Source of the DNA: Aliiroseovarius crassostreae
Lineage (GTDB): Bacteria > Pseudomonadota > Alphaproteobacteria > Rhodobacterales > Rhodobacteraceae
Length of the DNA stretch: 64,000 nt
NCBI RefSeq assembly: GCF_001307765.1
Contig: NZ_LKBA01000004.1
Span: 372,001 to 436,000 of the forward strand
Reading direction: 5' to 3'
Shown here: in pieces, positions 42,522 to 50,234 of the stretch
Numbering within the stretch: the stretch's first letter is position 1
Layout: each line of letters starts with the position of its first letter
Notes under the pieces: model-generated
What the model saw: only the letters and a program-made list of their open reading frames with translations
Told to the model about the DNA's origin: nothing
Databases searched by the model: none
Position numbers and translations under genes: made by a program

Positions 42522-43820
42522 ATGGCATTCCCGATCTCTCCCGGCGTGTTTTTGCAAGACAACCGTTGCCCGCCCGAATGGCTGGGGAAAGGGGTGGTCC
42601 TGTTTGTGGGGCCGTTTACAAAGGGACCCGTGGGCGTGCCGGTCAGTGTAAAAACCGCGTTTCAGGCAGAGCTGATTTTTGGTGTTGATGATGGCACTTT
42701 CGTGACGGCTGCCGCACTGCGCCAGTTTTTTGAACAGGGCGGACGCACGGCCAAGGTGCTGCGCGTGGGCATCGGTCACCCAACCCCGGCACATTTGAGA
42801 GCCGCAGACAACAGCCGCGTGCAGGTGTTGCCGGCAGAGGATCTTGCGGCGGACCTGATCGCTGGTCAGGTCGGCGCAGGGGCGGACAGGGGGACCGGCG
42901 GCGGAACGGGCCAATCTGATTTCGACCCCGGCCCGGATCAAATTCTTCCCGGCCAATCTGGGTGGGAACAGGCGCTGGCCACCCAGATGAAGGCCCCGTG
43001 GGGCACGCCTGAAGATGGGCTTTCTGTCCTGCGCGAGCTTGCACCCGGACGGGTGGAAATGATGGTCGCCCCCGTGCTGGCCTTCCTGCCGATGGCAGAG
43101 GTCCGTGCGATCTATCGCAAGCTGCATGCGCTTTGCGTTGAGAAAGATATCTTTCTGCTGCTTGATCCCCCGACCTGCGCGGATATTCCCGTGGATCGGT
43201 GGTTTGACGGGGTCGGGTTGGGGCGCAGCCAGCATGCGGTTGCACTGGGCAATCTGATCACAGAAACTCATGCCTCCGCGCGGGTTTTGCCCCCCTCCGG
43301 GGCCGTGGCGGGGCTGTTTGATCGCGTCGCGCGGCAGCGTGGGGTCTGGGCGCCGGTTACCGGCAAACGCTGCTCTCTGACCGGGATGGGCGTGGCGCCG
43401 GGTGGATTGGATCCCCGCGCAGCACGGTGCAATATCAATGTGCTGCGCGATCTGGGAGAAGGCGTGGTTTTACCTCCGGATGGAGTGTTCAGCCGGGCCG
43501 GGCATGATGCCCCCCGGCTGCGGGGTCTGAGATTGCTGCGCAAAACCCGGCTGACCCTGCGGGCGGAACTGGTGCGCCTGATGGTTGCACGGGATGTCGA
43601 CAGCCGCCGATCTGAAGCGCGGTTGATTGCTGGGGCGTTGATGACACAGCTCTGGGCGGATGGCGCCCTGAAAGGGGCCAAACCGTCCGAGGCCTTCCGC
43701 GTCTCAACCACGAAACCAGCTCCTGACAGTGACCTGTTTGAACTTTGTGTCGGGCTCGCACTTCAGAGCGCGGGAAAGTTTCACTGGGAGGCCATCAAAG
43801 TGGACGCACGGGGAAACTGA
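42522..43820 (+). CDS. Orphan contractile-tail sheath homologue
   Basis: A 432-residue protein that matches phage tail sheath proteins in order: ISPGVFLQDN at the N terminus (PGVY-type), VLFVGPFTKGPVGVPVSV near 25, LRQFFEQGGRTAKVLRVG near 68, FLLLDPPTCADIP near 217, PPSGAVAGLFDRVARQRGVWAPVTG near 260-285, NINVLRDLGEGVVLPPDGVFS near 308 and LRAELVRLMVARDVDSR near 348, ending with GAKPSEAFRVST. A Gly/Asp-rich linker (about 119-145) breaks domain I. No tube, baseplate, spike or phage gene is nearby. It follows the HDAC gene by about 57 bases, so may be co-transcribed. ATG at 42522 after AAAAGAGG. Confidence 0.78.
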   Translation: MAFPISPGVFLQDNRCPPEWLGKGVVLFVGPFTKGPVGVPVSVKTAFQAELIFGVDDGTFVTAAALRQFFEQGGRTAKVLRVGIGHPTPAHLRAADNSRVQVLPAEDLAADLIAGQVGAGADRGTGGGTGQSDFDPGPDQILPGQSGWEQALATQMKAPWGTPEDGLSVLRELAPGRVEMMVAPVLAFLPMAEVRAIYRKLHALCVEKDIFLLLDPPTCADIPVDRWFDGVGLGRSQHAVALGNLITETHASARVLPPSGAVAGLFDRVARQRGVWAPVTGKRCSLTGMGVAPGGLDPRAARCNINVLRDLGEGVVLPPDGVFSRAGHDAPRLRGLRLLRKTRLTLRAELVRLMVARDVDSRRSEARLIAGALMTQLWADGALKGAKPSEAFRVSTTKPAPDSDLFELCVGLALQSAGKFHWEAIKVDARGN

Positions 43821-43830
43821 ACGGCACTGA

Positions 43831-43882
43831 GGGACACTGAGCGGCGAGGAGGGACACTGTGAGCGGCGAGGAGGGGCACTGG
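43831..43882. repeat. Short tandem repeat after the sheath gene
   Basis: GGGACACTGAGCGGCGAGGA, GGGACACTGTGAGCGGCGAGGA and the partial GGGGCACTGG are imperfect tandem copies of about 20-22 bases, filling the gap between the convergent sheath and FAD-oxidoreductase genes. Confidence 0.6.
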
Positions 43883-43903
43883 AGGACGCGCGGCGTGGTG
43901 AAC

Positions 43904-44971
43904 TCAGCTGAACCGATCCGGGGTCAGGGTGCGGACGATCTCCTCCGGCAGATCCGGCTGACGCCCCGCAACAAGGTCCGCCAGCAATTGTGACGCGGCA
44001 GGGGCGGATTGCATCCCGTATCCCCCTTGTCCGGCACACCAGATAAAGCCCTGATCCGCCGGGGCAGGGCCCAGCACCAGCGACCGATCCGGTGCAAATG
44101 TGCGCAACCCTGCCCAATTCGCCAGTATTCGTGTGACAGGTGTCGTGACATGCTCTTCGTAACGGGCAAGGCCCTCGGCCAGCACCATGTCATCCGCCCA
44201 GGCATCCTGCGGGGGCAGGGGATCTGCATCAGCGGGTGACACGATCAGCGCGCCCGCATCCGGCTTTGCATACCAGCTTTCCCCCGCTCCCATGAACATT
44301 GGCCAGTTGCTTACATCCTGCCCATCCGGGGCCGGCAGGCGGGCCATGGAGCGGCGATAGGCCTGCAGCCCCACCGGAGCGACCCCGGCCATGTTGGCAA
44401 TGTCATCCGCCCATGGACCGGCGGCATTGACCAGAATATGCCCGTCATGGCACCCGTTTGTGGTTTCGACCTGCCAGCCATGTGTCAGGCGGGTGATGCC
44501 GGTGACCCGCGCCCGTGTTTGGATCTCTCCGTTCTGGCGCAGCTCTCGGGCAAAGCCGTTCAGCAACAGGTCGGTATCCAGATCCCACGCATCGGGGTGA
44601 TATCCTGCGCCGACAATCAGATCCGTGTTCAGGATCGGGACCAGATCATGGGCGTCTTCTTTCGTGATCCGGGGCAGACGCAATTCTGTCAGGTCGTCTT
44701 CAAACAGGCTTTCCTGTCCTTCGAGGGCAAGCACCATCAACCCGCGCGGGGTCAGCACATTTGCCGCCTCGTGATGGGGGCGTGAGGCCTGGCTGAGCAG
44801 TTTGACACTTGTCGTGCCGTAATTCTCTTCGAACATTGCCGCAGACCGGCCCGAGGCATGGTAGGCCAGACCCTCTTCCGCTTCGAGCACCAGAACGCGA
44901 CCCAGGCTGGACAGGCGGGCGCCTGCGGAAATCCCGGCAATGCCGCCGCCGATAATGATAAAGTCAAACAT
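43904..44971 (-). CDS. FAD-dependent oxidoreductase (DAO family, amino acid/sarcosine oxidase-like)
   Basis: A 355-residue flavoenzyme of the DAO superfamily. The dinucleotide-binding motif FDFIIIGGGIAGISAGARLS is at the N terminus, with VLVLEAEEGLAYHASGRSAAMFEENYG behind it. LVNAAGPWADDIANMAGV near 200 and ILANWAGLRTFAPDRSLVLGP with WCAGQGGYGMQSAPAASQLLADL near 300-335 complete the FAD site. Family enzymes oxidise D-amino acids, glycine or N-methylated amines; the substrate is not decidable. The ATG at 44971 overlaps the aldo/keto reductase stop by 8 bases, so the pair is translationally coupled. Confidence 0.86.
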   Translation of the reverse strand: MFDFIIIGGGIAGISAGARLSSLGRVLVLEAEEGLAYHASGRSAAMFEENYGTTSVKLLSQASRPHHEAANVLTPRGLMVLALEGQESLFEDDLTELRLPRITKEDAHDLVPILNTDLIVGAGYHPDAWDLDTDLLLNGFARELRQNGEIQTRARVTGITRLTHGWQVETTNGCHDGHILVNAAGPWADDIANMAGVAPVGLQAYRRSMARLPAPDGQDVSNWPMFMGAGESWYAKPDAGALIVSPADADPLPPQDAWADDMVLAEGLARYEEHVTTPVTRILANWAGLRTFAPDRSLVLGPAPADQGFIWCAGQGGYGMQSAPAASQLLADLVAGRQPDLPEEIVRTLTPDRFS

Positions 44972-45899
44972 GTTCTTCCAAACGATCCGTTGCAGGGGGC
45001 GGGGATTGGGTGAGGGCGGACAGACGCGCATAGAGGGCATCGTCCATCGGGTATTCCAACCCCTCAAGTGAGGGGCGCAACTGCTCGGCTGAGCGGGCGG
45101 AAAGGATGGGGGCAGGGCGCGTTGGGTGGGCCGCAGCCCAGGCAACGGCCAGGGTGGCTGGATGGGTGCCGAGGGTTCTGGCGATCTCGCTCACCCGCTG
45201 TGCCGCATGGTGCATCCAGCCCGGCCCATAACGGATGGCATAATCATCGTCTTCGGTCAGCCGTCCAGCCCCACCTTCGGCATATTTCCCGGTCAAAAGC
45301 CCGCCGCCAAGCGGTGAATAGGTCAGCGGCAGGATGCCTTCGGCGGCGCACATCGGCAGGATCTCTACCTCGGCCTGACGTTTGACCAGGGAATACATCG
45401 GTTGCAGCGCATCAAGTCTGGTGCCCATGGAATGCGCGATGCACTGGGCTTTCATCGCCTGCCATGCGGCATAGTTTGAGACGGCCAGATAGCGCACCGC
45501 CCCCTGCTGCTGCAACTCGGCCAGGGTTGCGATCTGCGCCTCGAGCGGCAGGTTCGGGTTGAACCGATGCAAATAAAGGAGGTCGATCACCTCCTGCCCC
45601 AGCCGCCTGCGTGACAGGTCAAATTCTTCGCGCAATGAGGCCAGATTGTCGGGAGTTCGGTAGCCGATCTTGGAGGCGATGATCAGGCGCTCGCGATGGG
45701 GTTTGATCAGGGCGCCAAGGATCTTTTCCGATGCGCCGCCAGTGTAAAGATGGGCCGTGTCAAAATGGGTGATGCCCGCCTCAAGACAGGCGTCAAACAT
45801 CGCCGCCGACGCGGCCTCGTCGGCCTTGGCGCCAAATTGCATCGTGCCAAAGGCGCAGCGCCCGGCGGGTGTGCCATCAAGAGAAATCAGTTCGGTCAT
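44964..45899 (-). CDS. Aldo/keto reductase
   Basis: A 311-residue NADPH-dependent TIM-barrel oxidoreductase. Visible residues of the catalytic tetrad: Asp and Tyr in AGITHFDTAHLYTGGASEKILG near 40-61, Lys in IIASKIGYRT near 75, and His in VIDLLYLHRFNP near 107. YSPLGGGLLTGKY near 200 and APILSARSAEQLRPSLEGLE near 270 belong to the cofactor site. Length is typical of the family. It is encoded before the FAD oxidoreductase and overlaps it by 8 bases. A co-substrate relation is likely but not identified. Start is the ATG at 45899. Confidence 0.88.
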   Translation of the reverse strand: MTELISLDGTPAGRCAFGTMQFGAKADEAASAAMFDACLEAGITHFDTAHLYTGGASEKILGALIKPHRERLIIASKIGYRTPDNLASLREEFDLSRRRLGQEVIDLLYLHRFNPNLPLEAQIATLAELQQQGAVRYLAVSNYAAWQAMKAQCIAHSMGTRLDALQPMYSLVKRQAEVEILPMCAAEGILPLTYSPLGGGLLTGKYAEGGAGRLTEDDDYAIRYGPGWMHHAAQRVSEIARTLGTHPATLAVAWAAAHPTRPAPILSARSAEQLRPSLEGLEYPMDDALYARLSALTQSPPPATDRLEEHV

Positions 45900-46033
45900 G
45901 GCGCGACACTGCCTTGGAATTGTCGGAAGGAAAAGGGAAAAACCGCCCTCGTGCAAAGACGAGGGCGGCAAGCGGGCCGCCGGTCGGGGACAGGTCAGGA
46001 AGACATCCGGCGGCCCAACTTGTTTCGATTGTG

Positions 46034-46174
46034 TCAGTCCTGCAGCAAGGCGGGGGCCGCGTTGCGGCTGTCGTGGCCAGACGTGCAATCCTGACCGGCC
46101 GGGGAAAACGCGCTGATCCCTTTCAGGGGCAGAGCGATGGCGATGAGGACGGAAAGAAGCAGGGCTTTTTGCAT
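46034..46174 (-). CDS. Possible small secreted peptide (46 aa)
   Basis: A short open frame starting with a signal-like MQKALLLSVLIAIALPLKGISA, followed by a polar FSPAGQDCTSGHDSRNAAPALLQD. It lies between the aldo/keto reductase start and the terminator of the BMP operon, on the same strand. There is no clear ribosome site and no recognised family. The hydrophobic start is the only support. Confidence 0.3.
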   Translation of the reverse strand: MQKALLLSVLIAIALPLKGISAFSPAGQDCTSGHDSRNAAPALLQD

Positions 46175-46286
46175 GATGAAGGTCCGGAGTGTGCGTCTGA
46201 AACTGATACGCGGCACAAAGGTGTTCGTTCAGGCCCATATATTCATGATGCGGAATGTAGTTGGATTTCCGTCGCGTCCTGACCAA

Positions 46287-46314
46287 GAAAAAAGCCCCGC
46301 ACAAGGCGGGGCTT
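46287..46314 (-). terminator. Terminator after the BMP-family binding protein gene
   Basis: Read on the minus strand: AAAGCCCCGCC-TTGT-GCGGGGCTTTTTTCTTGG, a GC-rich hairpin with a T run, about 25 bases after the stop. It ends the xdh-transporter operon. Confidence 0.92.
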
Positions 46315-46336
46315 TCGAGGATCCTGAAACAGGAGA

Positions 46337-47416
46337 TCAGTTTGACGGGATCTCTGCGTCAATGCCTTCGACGTAGAAATTCATGCCAGCCAGCGTACCG
46401 TCATCTGCGGTTTCACCATCAGCCAGCCAGACGCTGCCGTCCTGCTTGTTCAGTGGGCCGGTAAAGGCGTGGTATTCGCCCGAGGCGAGCTGGGCAACCA
46501 GTGCTTCGGCCTCAGCCTTCACCTCAGCCGGAACCGCATCGGTGATCTCACCAATGCCCACCATGCCAGCGCCGATGCCGTCCCAGGTGGCAACCGACTG
46601 CCAGGTGCCATCCATCACGGCTTTGGTACGGGCGACATAGTAGGGGCCCCAGTTGTCGATGATCGATGAGACGCGCGGGAAGGGGGCGTATTCCGCCATA
46701 TCCGAGGCCTGACCGAAGGTGATCACGTTGCCGGCTTCCTTGGCGGCAGCCTGCGGTGCGGTTGAATCGGTGTGCTGCAGGATCACGTCGGCGCCTTGCT
46801 CGATCAGGGCCTTGGCAGCGTCCGCTTCCTTGGTCGGATCAAACCAGGTGTAGGCCCAGATGATCTTGAACTGCACATCCGGGTTCACCTTCCTGGCGTG
46901 GATATAGGCCGAGTTGATGCCGCGGATCACTTCCGGGATCGGGAAGGAGGCGATGTAGCCAATGGTGTTGGTCTTGGTCATCTTGCCCGCAATGTGGCCC
47001 TGAACCGCGCGACCTTCATAGAAGCGGGCCGAGTAGTTCGACACGTTCGGCGCGGTTTTATACCCGGTGGCATGTTCAAATTTCACGTTCGGGAATTTCT
47101 GCGCGACGTTGATGGTCGGATCCATGTAGCCAAACGAGGTGGTGAAAATCAGGTCTGCCCCGGCCAGCGCCATCTGGGTGATCGCACGTTCCGCATCCGC
47201 CCCTTCCGGCACGCTTTCCTGATAGATGGTCTCAACCTTGTCGCCAAAGGCTTCTTCCACGGCCAGCCGGCCCTGATTGTGTTCATAGGTCCAGCCGCCG
47301 TCACCCACGGGCCCCACGAAAATGAACCCGACTTTGGTCTTGTCTTCGGCTTGCGCCGCGCCCGCCAGGCCCGCGACCAGTGCTGCACCGGCCAGCAGTG
47401 ATTTCAATGCACGCAT
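46337..47416 (-). CDS. BMP-family ABC transporter substrate-binding protein (probable purine/nucleoside)
   Basis: A 359-residue periplasmic binding protein. A signal peptide MRALKSLLAGAALVAGLAGAAQA precedes the BMP/PnrA-type core: KVGFIFVGPVGDGGWTYEHNQGR, GADLIFTTSFGYMDPTINVAQKFPNVKFEHATGY, GRAVQGHIAGKMTKTNTIGYIASFPIPEVIRGINSAY, and ADVILQHTDSTAPQAAAKEAG. Family members bind purine nucleosides in several bacteria. Its operon carries xanthine dehydrogenase and the permease/ATPase pair, which supports a purine base or nucleoside as ligand. The ATG at 47416 lies 1 base past the K+ channel stop, so it may be translated by coupling, with AGGGAGAATAAT upstream as ribosome site. Confidence 0.9.
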   Translation of the reverse strand: MRALKSLLAGAALVAGLAGAAQAEDKTKVGFIFVGPVGDGGWTYEHNQGRLAVEEAFGDKVETIYQESVPEGADAERAITQMALAGADLIFTTSFGYMDPTINVAQKFPNVKFEHATGYKTAPNVSNYSARFYEGRAVQGHIAGKMTKTNTIGYIASFPIPEVIRGINSAYIHARKVNPDVQFKIIWAYTWFDPTKEADAAKALIEQGADVILQHTDSTAPQAAAKEAGNVITFGQASDMAEYAPFPRVSSIIDNWGPYYVARTKAVMDGTWQSVATWDGIGAGMVGIGEITDAVPAEVKAEAEALVAQLASGEYHAFTGPLNKQDGSVWLADGETADDGTLAGMNFYVEGIDAEIPSN

Positions 47417-47417
47417 A

Positions 47418-48200
47418 TTATTCTCCCTTGGTGGATTGAGCAGTTTTCGATTGGTTTTCTTTGTCCGCCTCCGAGGCGGAATTCGCAAGTTTTTTCTGGA
47501 TGTTGGTATCGGCCTCAAGAAGCGCCGTGGTGATGATGGCGCTGGGCACGGCAATCACGCCCAGCCCCAAAAACAGCACAAATGTGGTAAAGACCCGCCC
47601 GCCTGCCGTGATCGGAACCATGTCGCCATAGCCCACGGTGGTAAAGCTTGCCACCGCCCACCACAGGCTTTGCGGGATCGAGGAAAACACCTCGGGCTGG
47701 GCGTCATGTTCGAAGATATAGATCCCGACCGAGGCCACATAGAGCATGAGGCCTGCAATGATGCCAAAGATTGCCAGCTCGCCGCGCACTTCCTGAAAGG
47801 CGGTGGCCAGCCGCTCCATCGCGTGGCTGCCGCGAAACAGTTTGACAAGCCGCATCAGACGCAGCAGGCGGAAGATCCGCACCGCCTGCCATTGCGGGGT
47901 CAGAAGGGCGATGGCGGGCAGAATGGTGAGCAGATCGACCAGCCCCCAGAAGCTGAAGATATAGCGCAGCCGGGGGCGGGTGCAGATCACCCGCAGAAGA
48001 TATTCAGCGGTAAAGATCCCCAGAACCAGCACTTCGAAGCCAAACAGGATGTGACGCAGGTTCTTGGGTAGCCCCGGTTCGGTCTCCAGCGCAATCGCCA
48101 GCGCGGACAACAGGATCAACGCATCCATGCCGCGCGCCACGATCCCCCCGAATGTGGGGTGGCTGCCGTCCAGGATGTCGATGACCTCTTGCCGTTTCAC
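47418..48200 (-). CDS. Voltage-gated potassium channel (Kv-type, six-helix)
   Basis: A 260-residue inner-membrane channel subunit. S1-S3 segments run from about 20 to 100 (MDALILLSALAIALETEPGL, FGFEVLVLGIFTAEYLLRV). The voltage sensor S4 is RIFRLLRLMRLVKLFRG near 107-123, with Arg/Lys every third residue. S5, a pore loop and S6 follow: SLWWAVASFTTVGYGDMVPITAGGRVFTTFVLFLGLGV near 175-215 includes the selectivity filter TVGYGD. A short cytosolic tail is charged. GTG start at 48200 with weak ribosome site. It is embedded between the permease and the binding-protein genes of the purine uptake operon, an unusual place. Confidence 0.9.
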   Translation of the reverse strand: MKRQEVIDILDGSHPTFGGIVARGMDALILLSALAIALETEPGLPKNLRHILFGFEVLVLGIFTAEYLLRVICTRPRLRYIFSFWGLVDLLTILPAIALLTPQWQAVRIFRLLRLMRLVKLFRGSHAMERLATAFQEVRGELAIFGIIAGLMLYVASVGIYIFEHDAQPEVFSSIPQSLWWAVASFTTVGYGDMVPITAGGRVFTTFVLFLGLGVIAVPSAIITTALLEADTNIQKKLANSASEADKENQSKTAQSTKGE

Positions 48201-48215
48201 GTGATTGCCTGCGCC

Positions 48216-49139
48216 TTAATGTGTTGCATGGAAAATCCTGCCAAGGGCCCCCGGTGCGCCGTGATCCCCTTTCATCGAGATCGCCACGAGGACGAGAATT
48301 GTGATGACGAAGGGGGAGCTGGCCAGCACTTCAACCGGGATCGGCACACCCGCCGCCTGCAGGTTCAGCTGCAGCACCGAAATGCCGCCGAACAGATAAG
48401 CGCCCAGCAGCACCCGCCAGGGGCGCCAGGAGGCAAAGACGACAATCGCCAGCGCGATCCATCCTGCGCCAGCTGTCATCCCATCCACCCATTGCGGCAC
48501 CCGCACCAGAGAGATATAGGCCCCGCCCATCCCTGCACAGGCGCCACCGAAGGCAATCGCCATCAGGCGCACCCGGATAACCTTGTAGCCCAGCGCATGG
48601 GCGGCGTCATGGTTTTCCCCCACACCGCGCAGGATCAGGCCCGCCCGTGTATGGGTCAGCCCATACCAGACCACCGCAATCAGCAGCACGCTGAAATAGA
48701 CCATCGGGTCATGCCGGAACAGGACCGGGCCCAGAACCGGAATATCAGCCAGCAGAGGGATCTCAAATTTCGCCAGCGTCTCGACCTTCATCCCCTCGTA
48801 GGGTTTGCCAATCAGTGACGATAGTCCAAGACCAAACAGCGTCAGCCCCAGCCCGGTTGCCACCTGATTTGACAGGAGGTACTGGGTCAGCACGCCAAAC
48901 AGCATCGACAGGCCCGCCCCGGCCAATGCGGCCGCCAGGAACCCGAGGGCGGGGTTTTCACTGTTGATCGTCACCGCAAAGCCCACCACGGCACCGGTGA
49001 TCATCATGCCTTCGACACCCAGGTTCAGAACGCCCGCTTTCTCGACCACCGCTTCGCCGATTGCGGCCAGCAGGATCGGAGTGGCCGCCACCATAAGCGA
49101 GGCCAGAAGCAGGAGTGGATTGATCTGTGACAGGTCCAT
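48216..49139 (-). CDS. ABC transporter permease (BPL_trans_2/nucleoside type)
   Basis: A 307-residue inner-membrane permease of the branched-chain-like group that contains NupQ/YufQ. Nine or so helices; LLLASLMVAATPILLAAIGEAVVEKAGVLNLGVEGMMITGAVVGF (about 10-55) is characteristic. The EAA-like region is GENHDAAHALGYKVIRVRLMAIAFGGACAGMGGAY near 180-215. It pairs with the larger permease and the ATPase encoded upstream. ATG at 49139 after GGAGGAAAG. A K+ channel gene follows after 15 bases. Confidence 0.9.
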   Translation of the reverse strand: MDLSQINPLLLLASLMVAATPILLAAIGEAVVEKAGVLNLGVEGMMITGAVVGFAVTINSENPALGFLAAALAGAGLSMLFGVLTQYLLSNQVATGLGLTLFGLGLSSLIGKPYEGMKVETLAKFEIPLLADIPVLGPVLFRHDPMVYFSVLLIAVVWYGLTHTRAGLILRGVGENHDAAHALGYKVIRVRLMAIAFGGACAGMGGAYISLVRVPQWVDGMTAGAGWIALAIVVFASWRPWRVLLGAYLFGGISVLQLNLQAAGVPIPVEVLASSPFVITILVLVAISMKGDHGAPGALGRIFHATH

Positions 49140-49151
49140 GATCTTTCCTCC

Positions 49152-50234
49152 TTACACGGGTTTTGCCGCAAAACGGATGCGGTAATTGGTCAACATGTCC
49201 ATCGCCAGCAGGAAGAACATCAACATCCCCTGAAACATCTGGATCGCAGCAGCCGGCAGGCCCAGCATCAGTTGGGCCAGCTCTCCGCCAATATAGGTCA
49301 GCGCCATCAAAAGCCCCGCCAGCAGAATGCCAATCGGGTTCAGCCGGCCCAGAAAGGCCACGATGATTGCGGTGAACCCGTAGCCCGAATTGAAATCAAT
49401 CGAGATCTGGCCCGCAGGTCCCGATACTTCGAACAGCCCGGCCATCCCCGCAAGTGCTCCGGAAATGCCCAGGCAGAACAGCACCAGCCGGGTGGGGTTC
49501 ACACCGGCAAAACGGGCGGCACGGGGGGCTTCTCCGGTCAGGCGCACCTGAAAACCCAGCATATGGCGGGTCAACAGCACATAGGCAAAGATCACTGCGA
49601 TAAAGGCAAAGACCACCCCCCAATGCATACCCGTGTTTGCGATCAGGTCGGCATTATAGGCGGCTGGAAAATCGCGGAAATTGCGCGAGCCGGGAAAGCC
49701 CATTCCGTCCGGGTTTTGCAACAGCCCCTGTGATACTGACGCAAGCAGCGCCTCGGCCACATAGACCAGCATCAGCGACACCAGGATCTCATTTGTGCCA
49801 AACCGCACTTTCAAAAAGCCGGGGATCATCGCCCAGGCCCAGCCTCCCAGCGCGCCCGCAAGGACCATGGCCGGGAAAATCAACGGGTTGGTGGTGGGGT
49901 AAAAGGCAAGCCCCACTCCGGCCCCGCAGATGGCCCCGATGATGTATTGCCCTTCGGCGCCAATGTTCCAGACACCCGCGCGAAAGCCCAGCGACAGCCC
50001 GATCGCAATCAGGATCAGCGGGGCGGCTTTCACCAGCAGCTGGGGGCGTGAATAAGGCCCGAAAGTTTCGTGAAACAACGGATCCCAGAAAATCGTGCGA
50101 ATGCTCTCCAGCGGGTCCTTGCCCAGCATCCAGAACATCAGCCCCCCTGCAAGCATCGTCGCCACAACGGCCAGAACAGGTGTCAATGTGGCCCAGGCCC
50201 GCGACGGCGAGGGGCGTTTTTCCAAACGGATCAT
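49152..50234 (-). CDS. ABC transporter permease (nucleoside type, larger subunit)
   Basis: A 360-residue inner-membrane permease, partner of the 307-aa permease. It has an N-terminal helix (RAWATLTPVLAVVATMLAGGLMFWML), a periplasmic segment (PLESIRTIFWDPLFHETFGPYSRPQLLVKAAP), then the core with SLGFRAGVWNIGAEGQYIIGAICGAGVGL near 82-110 and EAPRAARFAGVNPTRLVLFCLGISGALAGMAGLFEVSGP near 235-275. This layout matches NupP/YufP-type subunits. It overlaps the ATPase gene by four bases. Confidence 0.9.
   Translation of the reverse strand: MIRLEKRPSPSRAWATLTPVLAVVATMLAGGLMFWMLGKDPLESIRTIFWDPLFHETFGPYSRPQLLVKAAPLILIAIGLSLGFRAGVWNIGAEGQYIIGAICGAGVGLAFYPTTNPLIFPAMVLAGALGGWAWAMIPGFLKVRFGTNEILVSLMLVYVAEALLASVSQGLLQNPDGMGFPGSRNFRDFPAAYNADLIANTGMHWGVVFAFIAVIFAYVLLTRHMLGFQVRLTGEAPRAARFAGVNPTRLVLFCLGISGALAGMAGLFEVSGPAGQISIDFNSGYGFTAIIVAFLGRLNPIGILLAGLLMALTYIGGELAQLMLGLPAAAIQMFQGMLMFFLLAMDMLTNYRIRFAAKPV

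Noticed and set aside
42522-43820. Sheath homologue as a part of a gene transfer agent or prophage
   Set aside because: Rhodobacterales GTAs are non-contractile, and no head, portal, tube, baseplate or integrase gene lies nearby.
47418-48200. Channel gene as the gene of a TrkA/Ktr-type system
   Set aside because: It has a clear S4 voltage sensor and no RCK domain, so it is a Kv-type channel, not a Ktr or Trk component.
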